Numbered from the stretch's first letter, positions 46,703 to 54,893 are shown. The stretch is 64,000 nt of DNA from Roseomonas alba (GCF_019430885.1 NZ_JAHYBZ010000004.1:310001-374000); one strand, 5' to 3'. Numbers and translations: made by a program. Notes: a model not told the origin generated them from the letters alone.

Positions 46703-46720
46703 ATCTTGTAAGAACAAGAT
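46703..46720. promoter_or_regulatory. Perfect 18-bp palindrome, candidate GntR operator, site 2
   Basis: ATCTTGT-AAGA-ACAAGAT is a perfect inverted repeat in the 125-bp gap between the divergent prpD-like and crotonase genes. Its TTGT-N4-ACAA core matches the imperfect site before the GntR gene (44069-44080). This places both sides of the divergon under a likely common repressor. Confidence 0.6.
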
Positions 46721-46780
46721 TATGACCGCGCCGTCCTGTGTGCAAGCGGCGCGGCGGACCCTGTACTGGAGGAAGCGGCC

Positions 46781-47572
46781 ATGGCCGACACCGATGTGAA
46801 CGACACGCTCCTGGAAACGCAGGAGGGCCACGTCGTTACCCTGTCCATCAACCGCCCGCCGAACAATCACGTCAACCGGGATCTGATCGTGCGCATCGCC
46901 GAACGGCTGGAGGCGCTGGACCAGGATTCCCGGTGCCGGGCCGTGGTGCTGACCGGGACAGGCAAGCACTTCTGCGCGGGGGCGGATTTCTCGAAGGGCG
47001 ATTCCGGCGGGCTCTCCTCGCCGGAGGGGCAGCCGGGACGGATCCTCTACGTCGAGGCCGGGCGGCTGCTGCGGACGCGCAAGCCGATCATCGCCGCGGT
47101 GCAAGGGGCGGCGATCGGCGCCGGGCTCGGCCTGGCGGTCGTCACGGATTTCCGCGTCACCTGCGCCGAGGCGCGCTATTCGGCCAATTTCACGCGGCTC
47201 GGTTTCCATCCGGGTTTCGGCCTGTCCTACACCCTGCCGCGGCTGATCGGACAGCAGCAGGCGGCGTTGCTGTTCTACACCGGCCGGCGCATCGACGGGA
47301 CGGAAGCGGAACGCATCGGCCTCGCCGACATGCTGGTGCCGCAGGCGGAGGTGCTGTCCGCCGCCCAGGCCCTGGCGCGGGAAATCGCGGTGTCCTCGCC
47401 GGCGGCGGTGCAGACCGTCCGTGCCTCCATGCGGCGCGGCATGGCCGAGGCCTTCGATGCCGCGACCGAGCGCGAGTTCATGCAACAGAGCTGGCAGCGG
47501 CAGATGGAAGACTTCGCCGAGGGCCGCGCCGCCATGGCCGAGCGCCGTGAACCCCAATTCAAGGGACGCTGA
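46781..47572 (+). CDS. Crotonase-family protein lacking both catalytic glutamates
   Basis: A 263-residue crotonase. The fold is clear from LTGTGKHFCAGADFSKGD, IAAVQGAAIGAGLGLAVVTDF and ANFTRLGFHPGFGL, and RRGMAEAFD-like helices follow. By alignment to rat enoyl-CoA hydratase, Glu144 is Gly117 and Glu164 is Phe137, so plain hydration is unlikely; a different crotonase reaction or an inactive scaffold is possible. GGAGGAAGCGGCC precedes the ATG. The next gene starts 2 bp after its stop. Context (ADP-forming ligase, acyl-CoA dehydrogenase) suggests an acyl-CoA substrate. Confidence 0.85.
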   Translation: MADTDVNDTLLETQEGHVVTLSINRPPNNHVNRDLIVRIAERLEALDQDSRCRAVVLTGTGKHFCAGADFSKGDSGGLSSPEGQPGRILYVEAGRLLRTRKPIIAAVQGAAIGAGLGLAVVTDFRVTCAEARYSANFTRLGFHPGFGLSYTLPRLIGQQQAALLFYTGRRIDGTEAERIGLADMLVPQAEVLSAAQALAREIAVSSPAAVQTVRASMRRGMAEAFDAATEREFMQQSWQRQMEDFAEGRAAMAERREPQFKGR

Positions 47573-47574
47573 TC

Positions 47575-49665
47575 GTGAATGCGATGAATGACCGCGCCAC
47601 GCTTGCGGATGCGATCTTCCGGCCGCGCGCCATCGCGCTGATCGGCGCCACCGCCGACCAGACCAAGAACAACGCCCGGGCCCAGCGCGTGCTGAAGAAG
47701 GCGGGCTATGCGGGCCGCATCCTGCCCATCAATCCCCGCGCGGCGGAGATCATGGGCGATGTCGCCTATCCCTCCATCCGCGAGGCGCCAGGTCCGATCG
47801 ACCACGCCTTCATCATGGTCCCCGCCGCGGCGGTGCCGGATGCCATCGCCGGCTGCGTCGAGAAGGGCGTGAAGGTCGCGACGTTGTACAGCGCCGGCTT
47901 CGCGGAACTCGGCGCCGAGGGCCGTGCCGCGCAGGACCGCATCGTCGCCATGGCACGCGAGGGTGGGATGCGGCTGATCGGGCCGAACTGCCTCGGCCTG
48001 GTGAACGTCACCGATGGCGTGCCGATCACCAACAACGCGGCGGTCGAGGCCGAGGCGCTGAAGCCCGGCTGGCTGTCCGTGGTGTCGCAGAGCGGGTCGA
48101 TGATGGGCGCGCTGCTGTCGCGCGCCATGGCCCGCGACTTCACCTTCGCGAAGCTGGTGAGCGTCGGCAACGAAAGCGACATCGGCGCCGGCGAGATGGC
48201 CGAGCTGATGGTCGAGGACGAGGCGACGCGCTGCGTGCTGATGTTCCTCGAGACGCTGCGCGATGCACCGAAGCTCGCCGCCGCCGCGCGCCGCGCGCAT
48301 GCGCTGGGCAAGCCGGTGATCGTCTACAAGCTCGGCCGGTCGGATGTCGGGCGGCAGATCGCCGTGTCGCATACCGGGGCGATGGTGGGCGCGGATGAGC
48401 TCGCCGCGACCTTCTTCCGCGAGAACGGCATCCTGCGCGTCGAGACGCTGGAGGGGCTCGTGGAACTGCCGCGCCTCGTGCTCGGCCGCACCCCGCCCAA
48501 GGGCAACCGCGTGGCCGTGCTGACCGGCACGGGTGGCGGCGCCGCGATGGTGGTGGACGGCGTCGGCCTGCGCGGGGACGCGGTCGTCGGCCCGACGACG
48601 GAGATGCGCGAGCGCCTCGCCGCGCAGGACATCCATATCAGCGCCTCCCCGCTGATCGACCTTCCGATGGGCGGCGGCAAGGGGCAGTACACGACGGTGC
48701 TGAAGGAACTTGTTGCGTCGGACCACTGCGATGCGGTGGTCGCGGTGCTGGGGTCCACGGCGCGGCTGCGGCCGACCCAGGTGAACGAGAATGTGCTCGA
48801 CGTCTATGACGGATCGAAGCCGATCGCCGTCTTCGCCGCCCCGCAGGCCGATGAGGCGATCCGCATCTGCGACGAGGCCGGCATCGCGGCCTTCCGCACC
48901 CCCGAGACCTGCGCCGATGCGCTGCACAGCTTCCTGAACTGGCGCGCCCCGAAGCCGGTGGAGGCCGTGCCGCCGGCGGCCTGGCGCGGCGCGGCCGAAC
49001 GGCTCTACGCCGTGGGCGCGCCGCGGCTCGACGAGGCGCAGGCCTGCGCGGTGTTCGAGGCGCTGGGCATCGAAGGCCCCGGCAGCCGCATCGTCGCGGC
49101 GCCGGAGGAGGCGACGGGCTTCGCCGGCCCGGTGGCGGTGAAGCTGCTGTCGCCGGACATCCTGCACAAGACCGATGCCGGGCTGGTGCGGCTGAATGTC
49201 GAGGGCGATGCCGCCATCCAGGCGACCGTCGCGGACCTGCTGGCGATCGCCCGCGACAAGTTCCCGCAGGCGCGCGTCAAAGGCGTGCTGGTGGCCCCGA
49301 TGCATCGCGGCCTTGCCGAGGTGATCCTCGGCTACCGCCGGGACCCCGAGGTCGGTCCGGTGGTGATGCTCGGCATGGGCGGCGTGCTGGCGGAGTTGAA
49401 GCGCAGCTATTGTGTCCGCCTCGCGCCGGTGAGCGAGGCCACGGCGCTGGAGATGATCGCGGAACTGCCGGAACTCAAGCTGATCCAGGGCTTCCGCAAC
49501 CTGCCGCGCGGCGACGTCGCGGCCCTCGCGCGCGCCATCCGCTCGATCTCGCTACTCGCCTGCCTGGACGGCGAGGCCGTGCAGGAAGCCGAGATCAACC
49601 CGCTCATCATCCGTGCCGAGGGGCAAGGGGCCGTCGCCGTCGATGGCCTCATCGCCCTCGGCTGA
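47575..49665 (+). CDS. ADP-forming acyl-CoA ligase (acetate-CoA ligase family), fused alpha-beta
   Basis: A 696-residue fusion with CoA-binding (AIALIGATADQTKNNARAQR), middle succinyl-CoA-ligase-like (LSVVSQSGSMMGALLSR; VSHTGAMVG) and ATP-grasp (AVKLLSPDILHKTDAGLV; EAEINPLIIRAEGQG) parts. The start is GTG at 47575, 2 bp after the crotonase stop; the alternative internal ATG at 47584 is also possible. It is a diverged paralogue of the enzyme at 19153-21267; both sit in a crotonase / acyl-CoA dehydrogenase / Bug context. Here it would conserve energy from an acyl-CoA or activate an acid. Confidence 0.9.
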   Translation: MNAMNDRATLADAIFRPRAIALIGATADQTKNNARAQRVLKKAGYAGRILPINPRAAEIMGDVAYPSIREAPGPIDHAFIMVPAAAVPDAIAGCVEKGVKVATLYSAGFAELGAEGRAAQDRIVAMAREGGMRLIGPNCLGLVNVTDGVPITNNAAVEAEALKPGWLSVVSQSGSMMGALLSRAMARDFTFAKLVSVGNESDIGAGEMAELMVEDEATRCVLMFLETLRDAPKLAAAARRAHALGKPVIVYKLGRSDVGRQIAVSHTGAMVGADELAATFFRENGILRVETLEGLVELPRLVLGRTPPKGNRVAVLTGTGGGAAMVVDGVGLRGDAVVGPTTEMRERLAAQDIHISASPLIDLPMGGGKGQYTTVLKELVASDHCDAVVAVLGSTARLRPTQVNENVLDVYDGSKPIAVFAAPQADEAIRICDEAGIAAFRTPETCADALHSFLNWRAPKPVEAVPPAAWRGAAERLYAVGAPRLDEAQACAVFEALGIEGPGSRIVAAPEEATGFAGPVAVKLLSPDILHKTDAGLVRLNVEGDAAIQATVADLLAIARDKFPQARVKGVLVAPMHRGLAEVILGYRRDPEVGPVVMLGMGGVLAELKRSYCVRLAPVSEATALEMIAELPELKLIQGFRNLPRGDVAALARAIRSISLLACLDGEAVQEAEINPLIIRAEGQGAVAVDGLIALG

Positions 49666-49684
49666 TGCTTCAGGAAGTCGACCG

Positions 49685-50848
49685 ATGACGATGATCACCG
49701 AAGAGGCCCGCATGCTGCAGGACCTCGTCGCCAAATTCGTGGAGCGCGAGCTGATCCCGCTCGAACCCGCCGTGCTGGCGCGGGAAGCGGCCGGCCAGAA
49801 ATGGGCGCTGACCGAGGAAGAAGAGGGTCCGATCCTCGACAAGTGCAAGGAACTCGGCCTCTGGGGCCTCGACGTGCCGGAATCGATGGGGGGTGCGAAC
49901 CTCGACACGGTGACGCGCATGCTGGTGGAGGAGGAAGTCTCCCGCACCATAACGCCCTTCGAGTTCCCGCCCGACAGCCCCAACCTGCACATGATGCTCT
50001 CGGTGGTGAACGACTATCAGCGTGAGCGCTACCTGCAGCCCTATGCGGACGGCACGGCGAAGTCGGGCATCGCGATCTCCGAGCCCGGCGCCGGCGGCGA
50101 CCCGGCCGGCATGATCACCCGCGCGCGCAAGGACGGCACCGACTGGGTCATCAACGGCCGCAAGATCTGGGTCAGCCGTGTCCCGGCCGCCGACTTCATC
50201 ATCGTCATGGCCCGCACCGGCGAGGGCAAGCGCGCCGAGGGCATGACCGCCTTCATCGTCGAGAAGAACACGCCCGGCTTCATCATCGAGCGCGAGATCA
50301 AGATGATCGGCGGCCGGCTGACCTATGAGCTGGTCTTCGACGAATGCCGCGTGCCGGAATCCCAGGTGCTGGGCGAACTCGGCCAGGGCTATGCGCCGAT
50401 GCAGCTGCGCCTGAACGTGCGCCGGCTGCAGATGGGCGCCCGCTGCGTCGGCATGTGCCGCCGCGCCATCGAGATGATGACCGAGCAGGCCAAGCAGCGC
50501 GTGACCTTCGGCGTGAAGCTCGCCGACCGCCAGGCGATCCAGTGGTGGATCGCCGATGCCGCCATCAAGATCCACGCGACGCGGCTGATGGTGCTCTCGG
50601 CCGCCGAGAAGATGGATGCCGGGCAGGACGTGAAGGACGAAGCGTCCATGATCAAGGTCTTCGCGACCGAGATGGCGCGCGATGTGCTCGACCAGGCGAT
50701 GCAGACTTTCGGCGCCATGGGGATGACGAAGGAGATGCCGCTGCACCTGTTTGCCCAGCAGGCGCGGCTGATGCGGATCTATGAGGGCCCGACCGAGGTC
50801 CACCGCATGGCCATCGCCAAGCGCGTGCTGCGGCGCGGGTCGGTCTGA
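49685..50848 (+). CDS. Acyl-CoA dehydrogenase
   Basis: A 387-residue flavoprotein. Motifs are SGIAISEPGAGGDPAGM, WVINGRKIWVS, ERVTFG-like (KQRVTFGVKLADRQAIQ) and the C-terminal RIYEGPTEVHRM, where Glu367 is at the position of the medium-chain catalytic base. So this enzyme has the canonical base, unlike the paralogue at 15119-16270. The ATG at 49685 is 19 bp after the ligase stop; an earlier in-frame start would overlap the ligase and lack a family N-terminus. It is the third gene of the ech-acs-acad operon. Confidence 0.9.
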   Translation: MTMITEEARMLQDLVAKFVERELIPLEPAVLAREAAGQKWALTEEEEGPILDKCKELGLWGLDVPESMGGANLDTVTRMLVEEEVSRTITPFEFPPDSPNLHMMLSVVNDYQRERYLQPYADGTAKSGIAISEPGAGGDPAGMITRARKDGTDWVINGRKIWVSRVPAADFIIVMARTGEGKRAEGMTAFIVEKNTPGFIIEREIKMIGGRLTYELVFDECRVPESQVLGELGQGYAPMQLRLNVRRLQMGARCVGMCRRAIEMMTEQAKQRVTFGVKLADRQAIQWWIADAAIKIHATRLMVLSAAEKMDAGQDVKDEASMIKVFATEMARDVLDQAMQTFGAMGMTKEMPLHLFAQQARLMRIYEGPTEVHRMAIAKRVLRRGSV

Positions 50849-50894
50849 TCGGTCGGGGGGCGGCGGCTGCGGCCGCCGCTCGCCTGCCGCCGGG

Positions 50895-51452
50895 TCAGGC
50901 CGTCGCGTTGCGCAGCTTCACCGCCGGCGCGCGGTTCCGCCACAGGCCGAGCAGCAGCGAGGTCAGCGCCAGCGTGTCCGAGCAGAGGCCGAACACCGAC
51001 CCGACCATCAGATTGTGCGAGCACCAGAAGAACACCGAGGCCAGGAACCACAGCCGCAGCTTCTGCGTGTCCAGTTGCAGCCGCCCGAAGGCCGACATGG
51101 CCTGCCCGCCCTGGGACAGCAGGGACGGCAGGCCGTTCCAGGTCAGGGCACTGACCACGCTGCCGATGGCGAGGGTGGCGCCCACCACGGCGATGCGATG
51201 CCGGCGCTCAATCAGCACCACGAGCGCGATGCCCTGCAAGGCGCCCATGACGCACATGGCGGCCGCCGTCGTGGCGCCCAGCAGCAGGTAGTGCAGCGCG
51301 AACAGCAGAGAGCCGGCCACCTGCACAGCCAGGATCGCCTTACGCCGGCGCAGCAGCGGCCAGGTGATGGACGAGCCGAGGGCGACGAAACCGGCAATGT
51401 TCGCAGGCTCCGTCAGCGCGGCGACGGAAGGCAGAAGGGCGGAGAGGGACAC
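50895..51452 (-). CDS. YgjV-like inner-membrane protein
   Basis: A 185-residue hydrophobic protein with about five to six membrane segments (for example IAGFVALGSSITWPLL, AILAVQVAGSLLFALHYLLL, LWFLASVFFWCSHNLMVGS). The length and pattern fit the Imp-YgjV family, whose function is not known. I choose the GTG at 51452, with GGAG 6 bases upstream, because it gives the family length; the frame stays open upstream to 51638 but is not hydrophobic. It is convergent with the acyl-CoA dehydrogenase gene. Confidence 0.72.
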   Translation of the reverse strand: MSLSALLPSVAALTEPANIAGFVALGSSITWPLLRRRKAILAVQVAGSLLFALHYLLLGATTAAAMCVMGALQGIALVVLIERRHRIAVVGATLAIGSVVSALTWNGLPSLLSQGGQAMSAFGRLQLDTQKLRLWFLASVFFWCSHNLMVGSVFGLCSDTLALTSLLLGLWRNRAPAVKLRNATA

Positions 51453-51803
51453 GATGGGCTCCAGGCGGGCACCGGCGTGAATCGGATGCTCGGCGGAGGG
51501 GAGATACGCGAAAAGCAGGGCGAAGATGTGACCAGAGCCACGCATCAGGCGCATGGCATCTTTGACATCATGTGACAGCAGCATGGAATGCGAGCCGCCG
51601 TGGCGATGGCTCATGTCGCAGTGATGCGGCGGCACCACAATGGTCTATCGATGCGAAATAGCATCGGCTTCATGCTTCCCTGGGTGATTTAGGACTTGTT
51701 AACGTATGCGTGAAGTTTGGGCACCGTACCGCCCATTTGAACCAGCGGCGCCGCGGATCGGGGGATTCCAGGCGCCGTCGCTGCACGCATCAGGGGGTCA
51801 TCA
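51453..51803. other. 351-bp intergenic region without a clear gene
   Basis: This lies between the divergent starts of the YgjV-like gene and the 67-codon ORF. Its base composition is lower in GC near 51650-51720 (for example GATTTAGGACTTGTTAACG), as expected of a promoter region. An in-frame N-terminal extension of the YgjV-like gene to 51638 cannot be ruled out. No repeat or RNA gene is seen. Confidence 0.5.
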
Positions 51804-52007
51804 ATGAACCACATCGTCGAGCCTCGTCGGCTAGGGATGCTTCGGCCGTCGGAACACGTCTCGCTTGGGGTCCCGCAGGACCCGATCGCCGCGGCGACGC
51901 ATGCGATCGAGCGGATTCTCGCCGCGGCCCATGAGGCCGGGCAGGACGATGCCGTCCGCCTGCTGCACGCGGTGACGGCTCTGCTGTCGGCTGCGCCCCG
52001 CCAGTAA
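51804..52007 (+). CDS. Small hypothetical protein (67 aa), possible leader ORF
   Basis: I do not recognise this 67-residue protein. It starts MNHIVEPRRLGMLRPSEHVS and continues with a single predicted amphipathic helix rich in Ala, His and Ile (TAHAIERILAAAHEAG-like: THAIERILAAAHEAGQDD). AGGGGG lies 6-7 bases before the ATG. No membrane segment, signal peptide or cysteine is present. Its stop is 4 bp before the first arm of the structure at 52012-52083, so it may be translated both as a peptide and as a leader that senses translation. It could also be an ordinary small gene. Confidence 0.5.
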   Translation: MNHIVEPRRLGMLRPSEHVSLGVPQDPIAAATHAIERILAAAHEAGQDDAVRLLHAVTALLSAAPRQ

Positions 52008-52011
52008 GGGC

Positions 52012-52083
52012 GTTTCCACCGGGCATCGGTCCGGGCTGTGCGGCCCGGCATCGCCATGGAAACATGGCGGCGCCGGGCCTTTG
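52012..52083 (+). promoter_or_regulatory. Attenuator-like RNA structure with GAAA-tetraloop terminator
   Basis: The transcript can form GGCCCGGC (52042-52049) with GCCGGGCC (52072-52079), enclosing CGCCATG-GAAA-CATGGCG (52052-52069), followed by CTTTGC. A competing arm pair, GTTTCCA (52012-52018) with TGGAAAC (52057-52063), would break this hairpin. It lies between the 67-codon ORF stop and the SDR start. Terminator strength is uncertain because the T-run is short. Confidence 0.5.
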
Positions 52084-52115
52084 CATGTCCGGCCATGAAC
52101 AGGGAGACGTCCGCC

Positions 52116-52895
52116 ATGATCGCCAAGGTCGCCTTGGTCACCGGTTCGGGCCGCGGCATCGGGCTCGCCACCGCGCGCCGCTTCCTGGCCGAGGGCTGGC
52201 GCGTCGCATTGCTCGACATCGACGGAGGGCTGCTCGCCGCGGCCATGGCCGATATCGGCGAGCCCGACCTCACCCTGCCGCTGCTGTGCGACGTCGCGGA
52301 CGGGCCAGCCCTGCGGGCGGCGGTGCAGCGGGCCGCGACGCATTTCGGCCGGCTCGATGCGCTAGTGAACAATGCCGGCATCGCCGTGTTCAAGCCGATC
52401 CTGGAGACGACGCCCGAAGAATGGGCGCGCACCATGGCGGTGAACCTGACCGGCCCCTTCCTGGCCACCCAGGCGGCCGCGCCGATCATGGCCGAGACCG
52501 GCGGCGGGGCGGTGGTGAACATTACCTCCATCTCCGGTGTCCGTGCCTCGACGCTGCGGGTTGCCTACGGCACCTCGAAGGCCGCGCTCGCGCATCTGAC
52601 GAAGCAGCAGGCGGTGGAACTGGCCGCACTCGGCATCCGTGCGAATGCGGTGGCACCCGGCCCGGTCGATACGGCCATGGCCAAGGCCGTGCACACGACG
52701 GAAATCCGCCGCGACTACCACGATGCCATTCCGCTGAACCGCTATGGGCTCGAGGAGGAACTCGCCGAAGTGATCATCTTTCTGTGCACCGAGCGCGCCT
52801 CCTACATCACCGGCCAGGTCATCGCCGTCGACGGCGGGTTCGAGGCGGCCGGGATCGGATTGCCGACCCTGCGGGCAGCGCGGCGGAACCTGTAG
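52116..52895 (+). CDS. SDR-family oxidoreductase
   Basis: A 259-residue short-chain dehydrogenase. TGSGRGIGLAT is the nucleotide-binding motif, NNAGIAVFKPILETTPEEW the structural NNAG, catalytic Ser in ITSISGVRAS, and Tyr/Lys in VAYGTSKAAL. The ending YITGQVIAVDGGFEAAG is typical. AGGGAG 9 bases before the ATG at 52116 sets the start. It resembles 3-oxoacyl-ACP reductase (FabG) and glucose dehydrogenase-like enzymes, so the substrate is open. The upstream 67-codon ORF and attenuator-like structure are on the same strand. Confidence 0.88.
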   Translation: MIAKVALVTGSGRGIGLATARRFLAEGWRVALLDIDGGLLAAAMADIGEPDLTLPLLCDVADGPALRAAVQRAATHFGRLDALVNNAGIAVFKPILETTPEEWARTMAVNLTGPFLATQAAAPIMAETGGGAVVNITSISGVRASTLRVAYGTSKAALAHLTKQQAVELAALGIRANAVAPGPVDTAMAKAVHTTEIRRDYHDAIPLNRYGLEEELAEVIIFLCTERASYITGQVIAVDGGFEAAGIGLPTLRAARRNL

Positions 52896-52896
52896 G

Positions 52897-52983
52897 CGGC
52901 ACCCACGCGCGCGAGGGCCCGGAGGCCGTCGACCTTCACGGTTCCCGCGTCGTCGTGCGGCACCCACGCGCGCGAGGGCCCGG
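52897..52983. repeat. Two 27-bp direct repeats spaced by 60 bp
   Basis: The same 27 bases, beginning GCGGCACCCACGCG and ending GAGGGCCGGA, occur at 52897-52923 and 52957-52983, offset by exactly 60. Sequence beyond the 27 bases is not shared. They lie after the SDR stop and before the sigma-factor ribosome site. They could be paired operator sites or a duplication scar. Confidence 0.85.
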
Positions 52984-53125
52984 AAGAGGACCCCTTCGCC
53001 GAGGGCGTGATACGCCCCCCGCATCGAACCGATGCGGGACCGGTCTTGGCGCTCTGCCCGCCGCGCGGACCACACTCCCGCCTGCAGATCCGGCGATCGC
53101 GCCGGCGCAGGTCGAGGAGGGTGTC

Positions 53126-53716
53126 ATGAACCATCAGCCCGGAACCCCCCGGCGCAGCCATGGCGAGGCGGCGCCCGGCGCCTGGGAAGCCCTGATGGCC
53201 GCCGCCCAATGCGGCGATGCCCGCGCCTATGACCGGCTGTTGCGGGAGATCCTGCCACTGCTGCGTGCCGTGGCACGCCGGCGGCTCAACAATCCGGCCG
53301 ATGTCGAGGAAGCTGTGCAGGACACGCTGCTGACCGTCCACCAGCTTCGCCACACCTACGAACCCGGCCGGGCGCTGCGTCCGTGGCTGCAGGTGATCTG
53401 CGAGCGCCGCTGCGTCGACCGCATCCGCTGGCGGCACCGCCATGCGCGCGACGAGTTGCCGATCTCCGAAGCCGAGGAATGCATCGCCGCGCCGGCGACG
53501 CGCGACAATGGCCCGGGCCAGGTGATGGGCGCGGAGTTGCGATCCCTGGTCGCGACGCTGCCGGCCGCGCAACGCATCGCGCTGACCCTGACGCGATTCG
53601 AGGAATTGTCGCTCGCGGAGGCGAGCCGGCGGTCGGGCTTCTCGGTCGGGTCGCTGAAGATCGCGTGCTGGCGCGGCGTGCGGACGCTGCGGCAGCGGCT
53701 GGAGCAGGCGGCCTGA
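53126..53716 (+). CDS. RNA polymerase sigma factor, ECF-like
   Basis: A 196-residue sigma-70-family protein. Region 2 contains DRLLREILPLLRAVARRRL, NNPADVEEAVQDTLL and RALRPWLQVICERRCVDRIR; region 4 contains LPAAQRIALTLTRFEELSLAE, then SRRSGFSVGSLKIACWRG. The length fits ECF sigma factors. GAGGAGG precedes the ATG. No anti-sigma gene is adjacent: the next gene is a LysR regulator on the other strand. Its stop codon lies in the left end of the inverted-repeat element at 53713-53860. It may respond to envelope or oxidative stress, but nothing in the sequence fixes the signal. Confidence 0.88.
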   Translation: MNHQPGTPRRSHGEAAPGAWEALMAAAQCGDARAYDRLLREILPLLRAVARRRLNNPADVEEAVQDTLLTVHQLRHTYEPGRALRPWLQVICERRCVDRIRWRHRHARDELPISEAEECIAAPATRDNGPGQVMGAELRSLVATLPAAQRIALTLTRFEELSLAEASRRSGFSVGSLKIACWRGVRTLRQRLEQAA

Positions 53717-53860
53717 GAGTCTGTCCGGAAAATCTGGCACCGGCCCGCACCCCACCCGGCCACCCATTCAGGACACCGTCGTTGGGTGGCCGGGTGGGGG
53801 CGCGGGCCGGTGCCGGACCTCAGCAGTCGCCGCCACGCGACTTCTGGGACAGGCTCTCAG
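53713..53860. repeat. MITE-like inverted-repeat element between convergent genes
   Basis: A 148-bp element with 14-bp terminal inverted repeats, CTGAGAGTCTGTCC (53713-53726) and its complement (53847-53860, one mismatch). Inside is a second inverted repeat of 30/31 bases (53736-53765 and 53784-53814) that differs only at a TG/GCG position, with an 18-base loop. Both terminal repeats contain TGA in frame with the flanking genes, so the sigma factor and the LysR gene each end inside it. No coding capacity is seen. The inner stem is also a strong bidirectional terminator candidate. Confidence 0.7.
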
Positions 53861-54783
53861 TCCCAGCACTCCTGCGCCGCTTCCTCCAGCACCCAGGCGC
53901 GGAAGGCGGCGACGCGCGGATGCGTCACCGTCGCCTCCGGGCAGATGAACCAGTAGCTGCTGTCGGCCGGTACCTGTTGCGGCAGCGGCCGCACCAGCCG
54001 CCCGGCGCGCAGATCCTCCCCGGCCAGCACATGGTTGGCGAGAGCCACCCCCTGCCCGGCCATGGCCGCCTGCAGGCTCATATGCGTCTGCGCGAAGTGC
54101 AGGCCACGCGAGGCATCGACCTCCCCCGCGCCCACGGCGGCGAGCCAGGCGCTCCAGGGAATGTCGTGCAGACGGCCGAGGCTGTCGGCCCAGGTATCCT
54201 CATGCAGCAGCGTGAAGTGCGCCAGGTCGTGCGGGTCGCGCAGCTTCGGGCCGGAGCCGAGCAATTGCGGGCTGCACACCGGGAAGACGATGTGCGGGAA
54301 CAGCAGGTCCGCGTGCAGCCCGGGCCAGGACGGACCCGGCCCGTGGCGGATGGCGACGTCGACATTCTCGCGCGTGAAGTCGGTCGGCAGGGGGTTCACC
54401 TCGATCCGCACGTCGATATCGGGATGCCGCGCGCGGAATCCGCCGAGGCGCGGAATCAGCCAGCGCGCGGCGAGCGAGGGTGACATGCTGGCCGTGAGCA
54501 CCGGGGATGCGGCATGGCGCCGCACGCGGTCGCTGGCCGCGGCGAGGCGGGCGAAGACCTCGCGCAATTCGCTGCCGTAGAGCTGTCCGGCATCGGTCAG
54601 CAACACGCCCCTGGGCAGGCGGCGGAACAAGGCGACGCCGAGCCAGTCCTCAAGCTGCTTCACCTGCTGGCTGACGGCCCCCGGGGTGACGAGCAGATCC
54701 TCCGCCGCCTTGGCGAAGCTGAGATGCCGCGCGGCGGCCTCGAAGGCACGCAGCGAGGCCAGGGGTGGCAGGCGCGAAGACAT
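53857..54783 (-). CDS. LysR-family transcriptional regulator (GcvA subgroup)
   Basis: A 308-residue regulator starting PLASLRAFEAAARHLSFAKAAEDL, then VTPGAVSQQVKQLEDWLGVALFRRL and LTDAGQ, the normal LysR DNA-binding domain of the GcvA subgroup. The start is the ATG at 54783; a TTG at 54789 is also open. The stop lies in the terminal repeat of the 53713-53860 element. It is divergent from the DUF1127 gene (110 bp between starts) and may control it. The effector is unknown. Confidence 0.9.
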   Translation of the reverse strand: MSSRLPPLASLRAFEAAARHLSFAKAAEDLLVTPGAVSQQVKQLEDWLGVALFRRLPRGVLLTDAGQLYGSELREVFARLAAASDRVRRHAASPVLTASMSPSLAARWLIPRLGGFRARHPDIDVRIEVNPLPTDFTRENVDVAIRHGPGPSWPGLHADLLFPHIVFPVCSPQLLGSGPKLRDPHDLAHFTLLHEDTWADSLGRLHDIPWSAWLAAVGAGEVDASRGLHFAQTHMSLQAAMAGQGVALANHVLAGEDLRAGRLVRPLPQQVPADSSYWFICPEATVTHPRVAAFRAWVLEEAAQECWD

Positions 54784-54893
54784 AGGCAAGAGATAGTTCG
54801 GCTAAGCCTCATGCGCAATCGAATTGGTTTGTGAATGACGCTGACCGGGACCAGAGTCTCGTCAGAAATTCCAGCGAAATGCGGGAGAAATCC

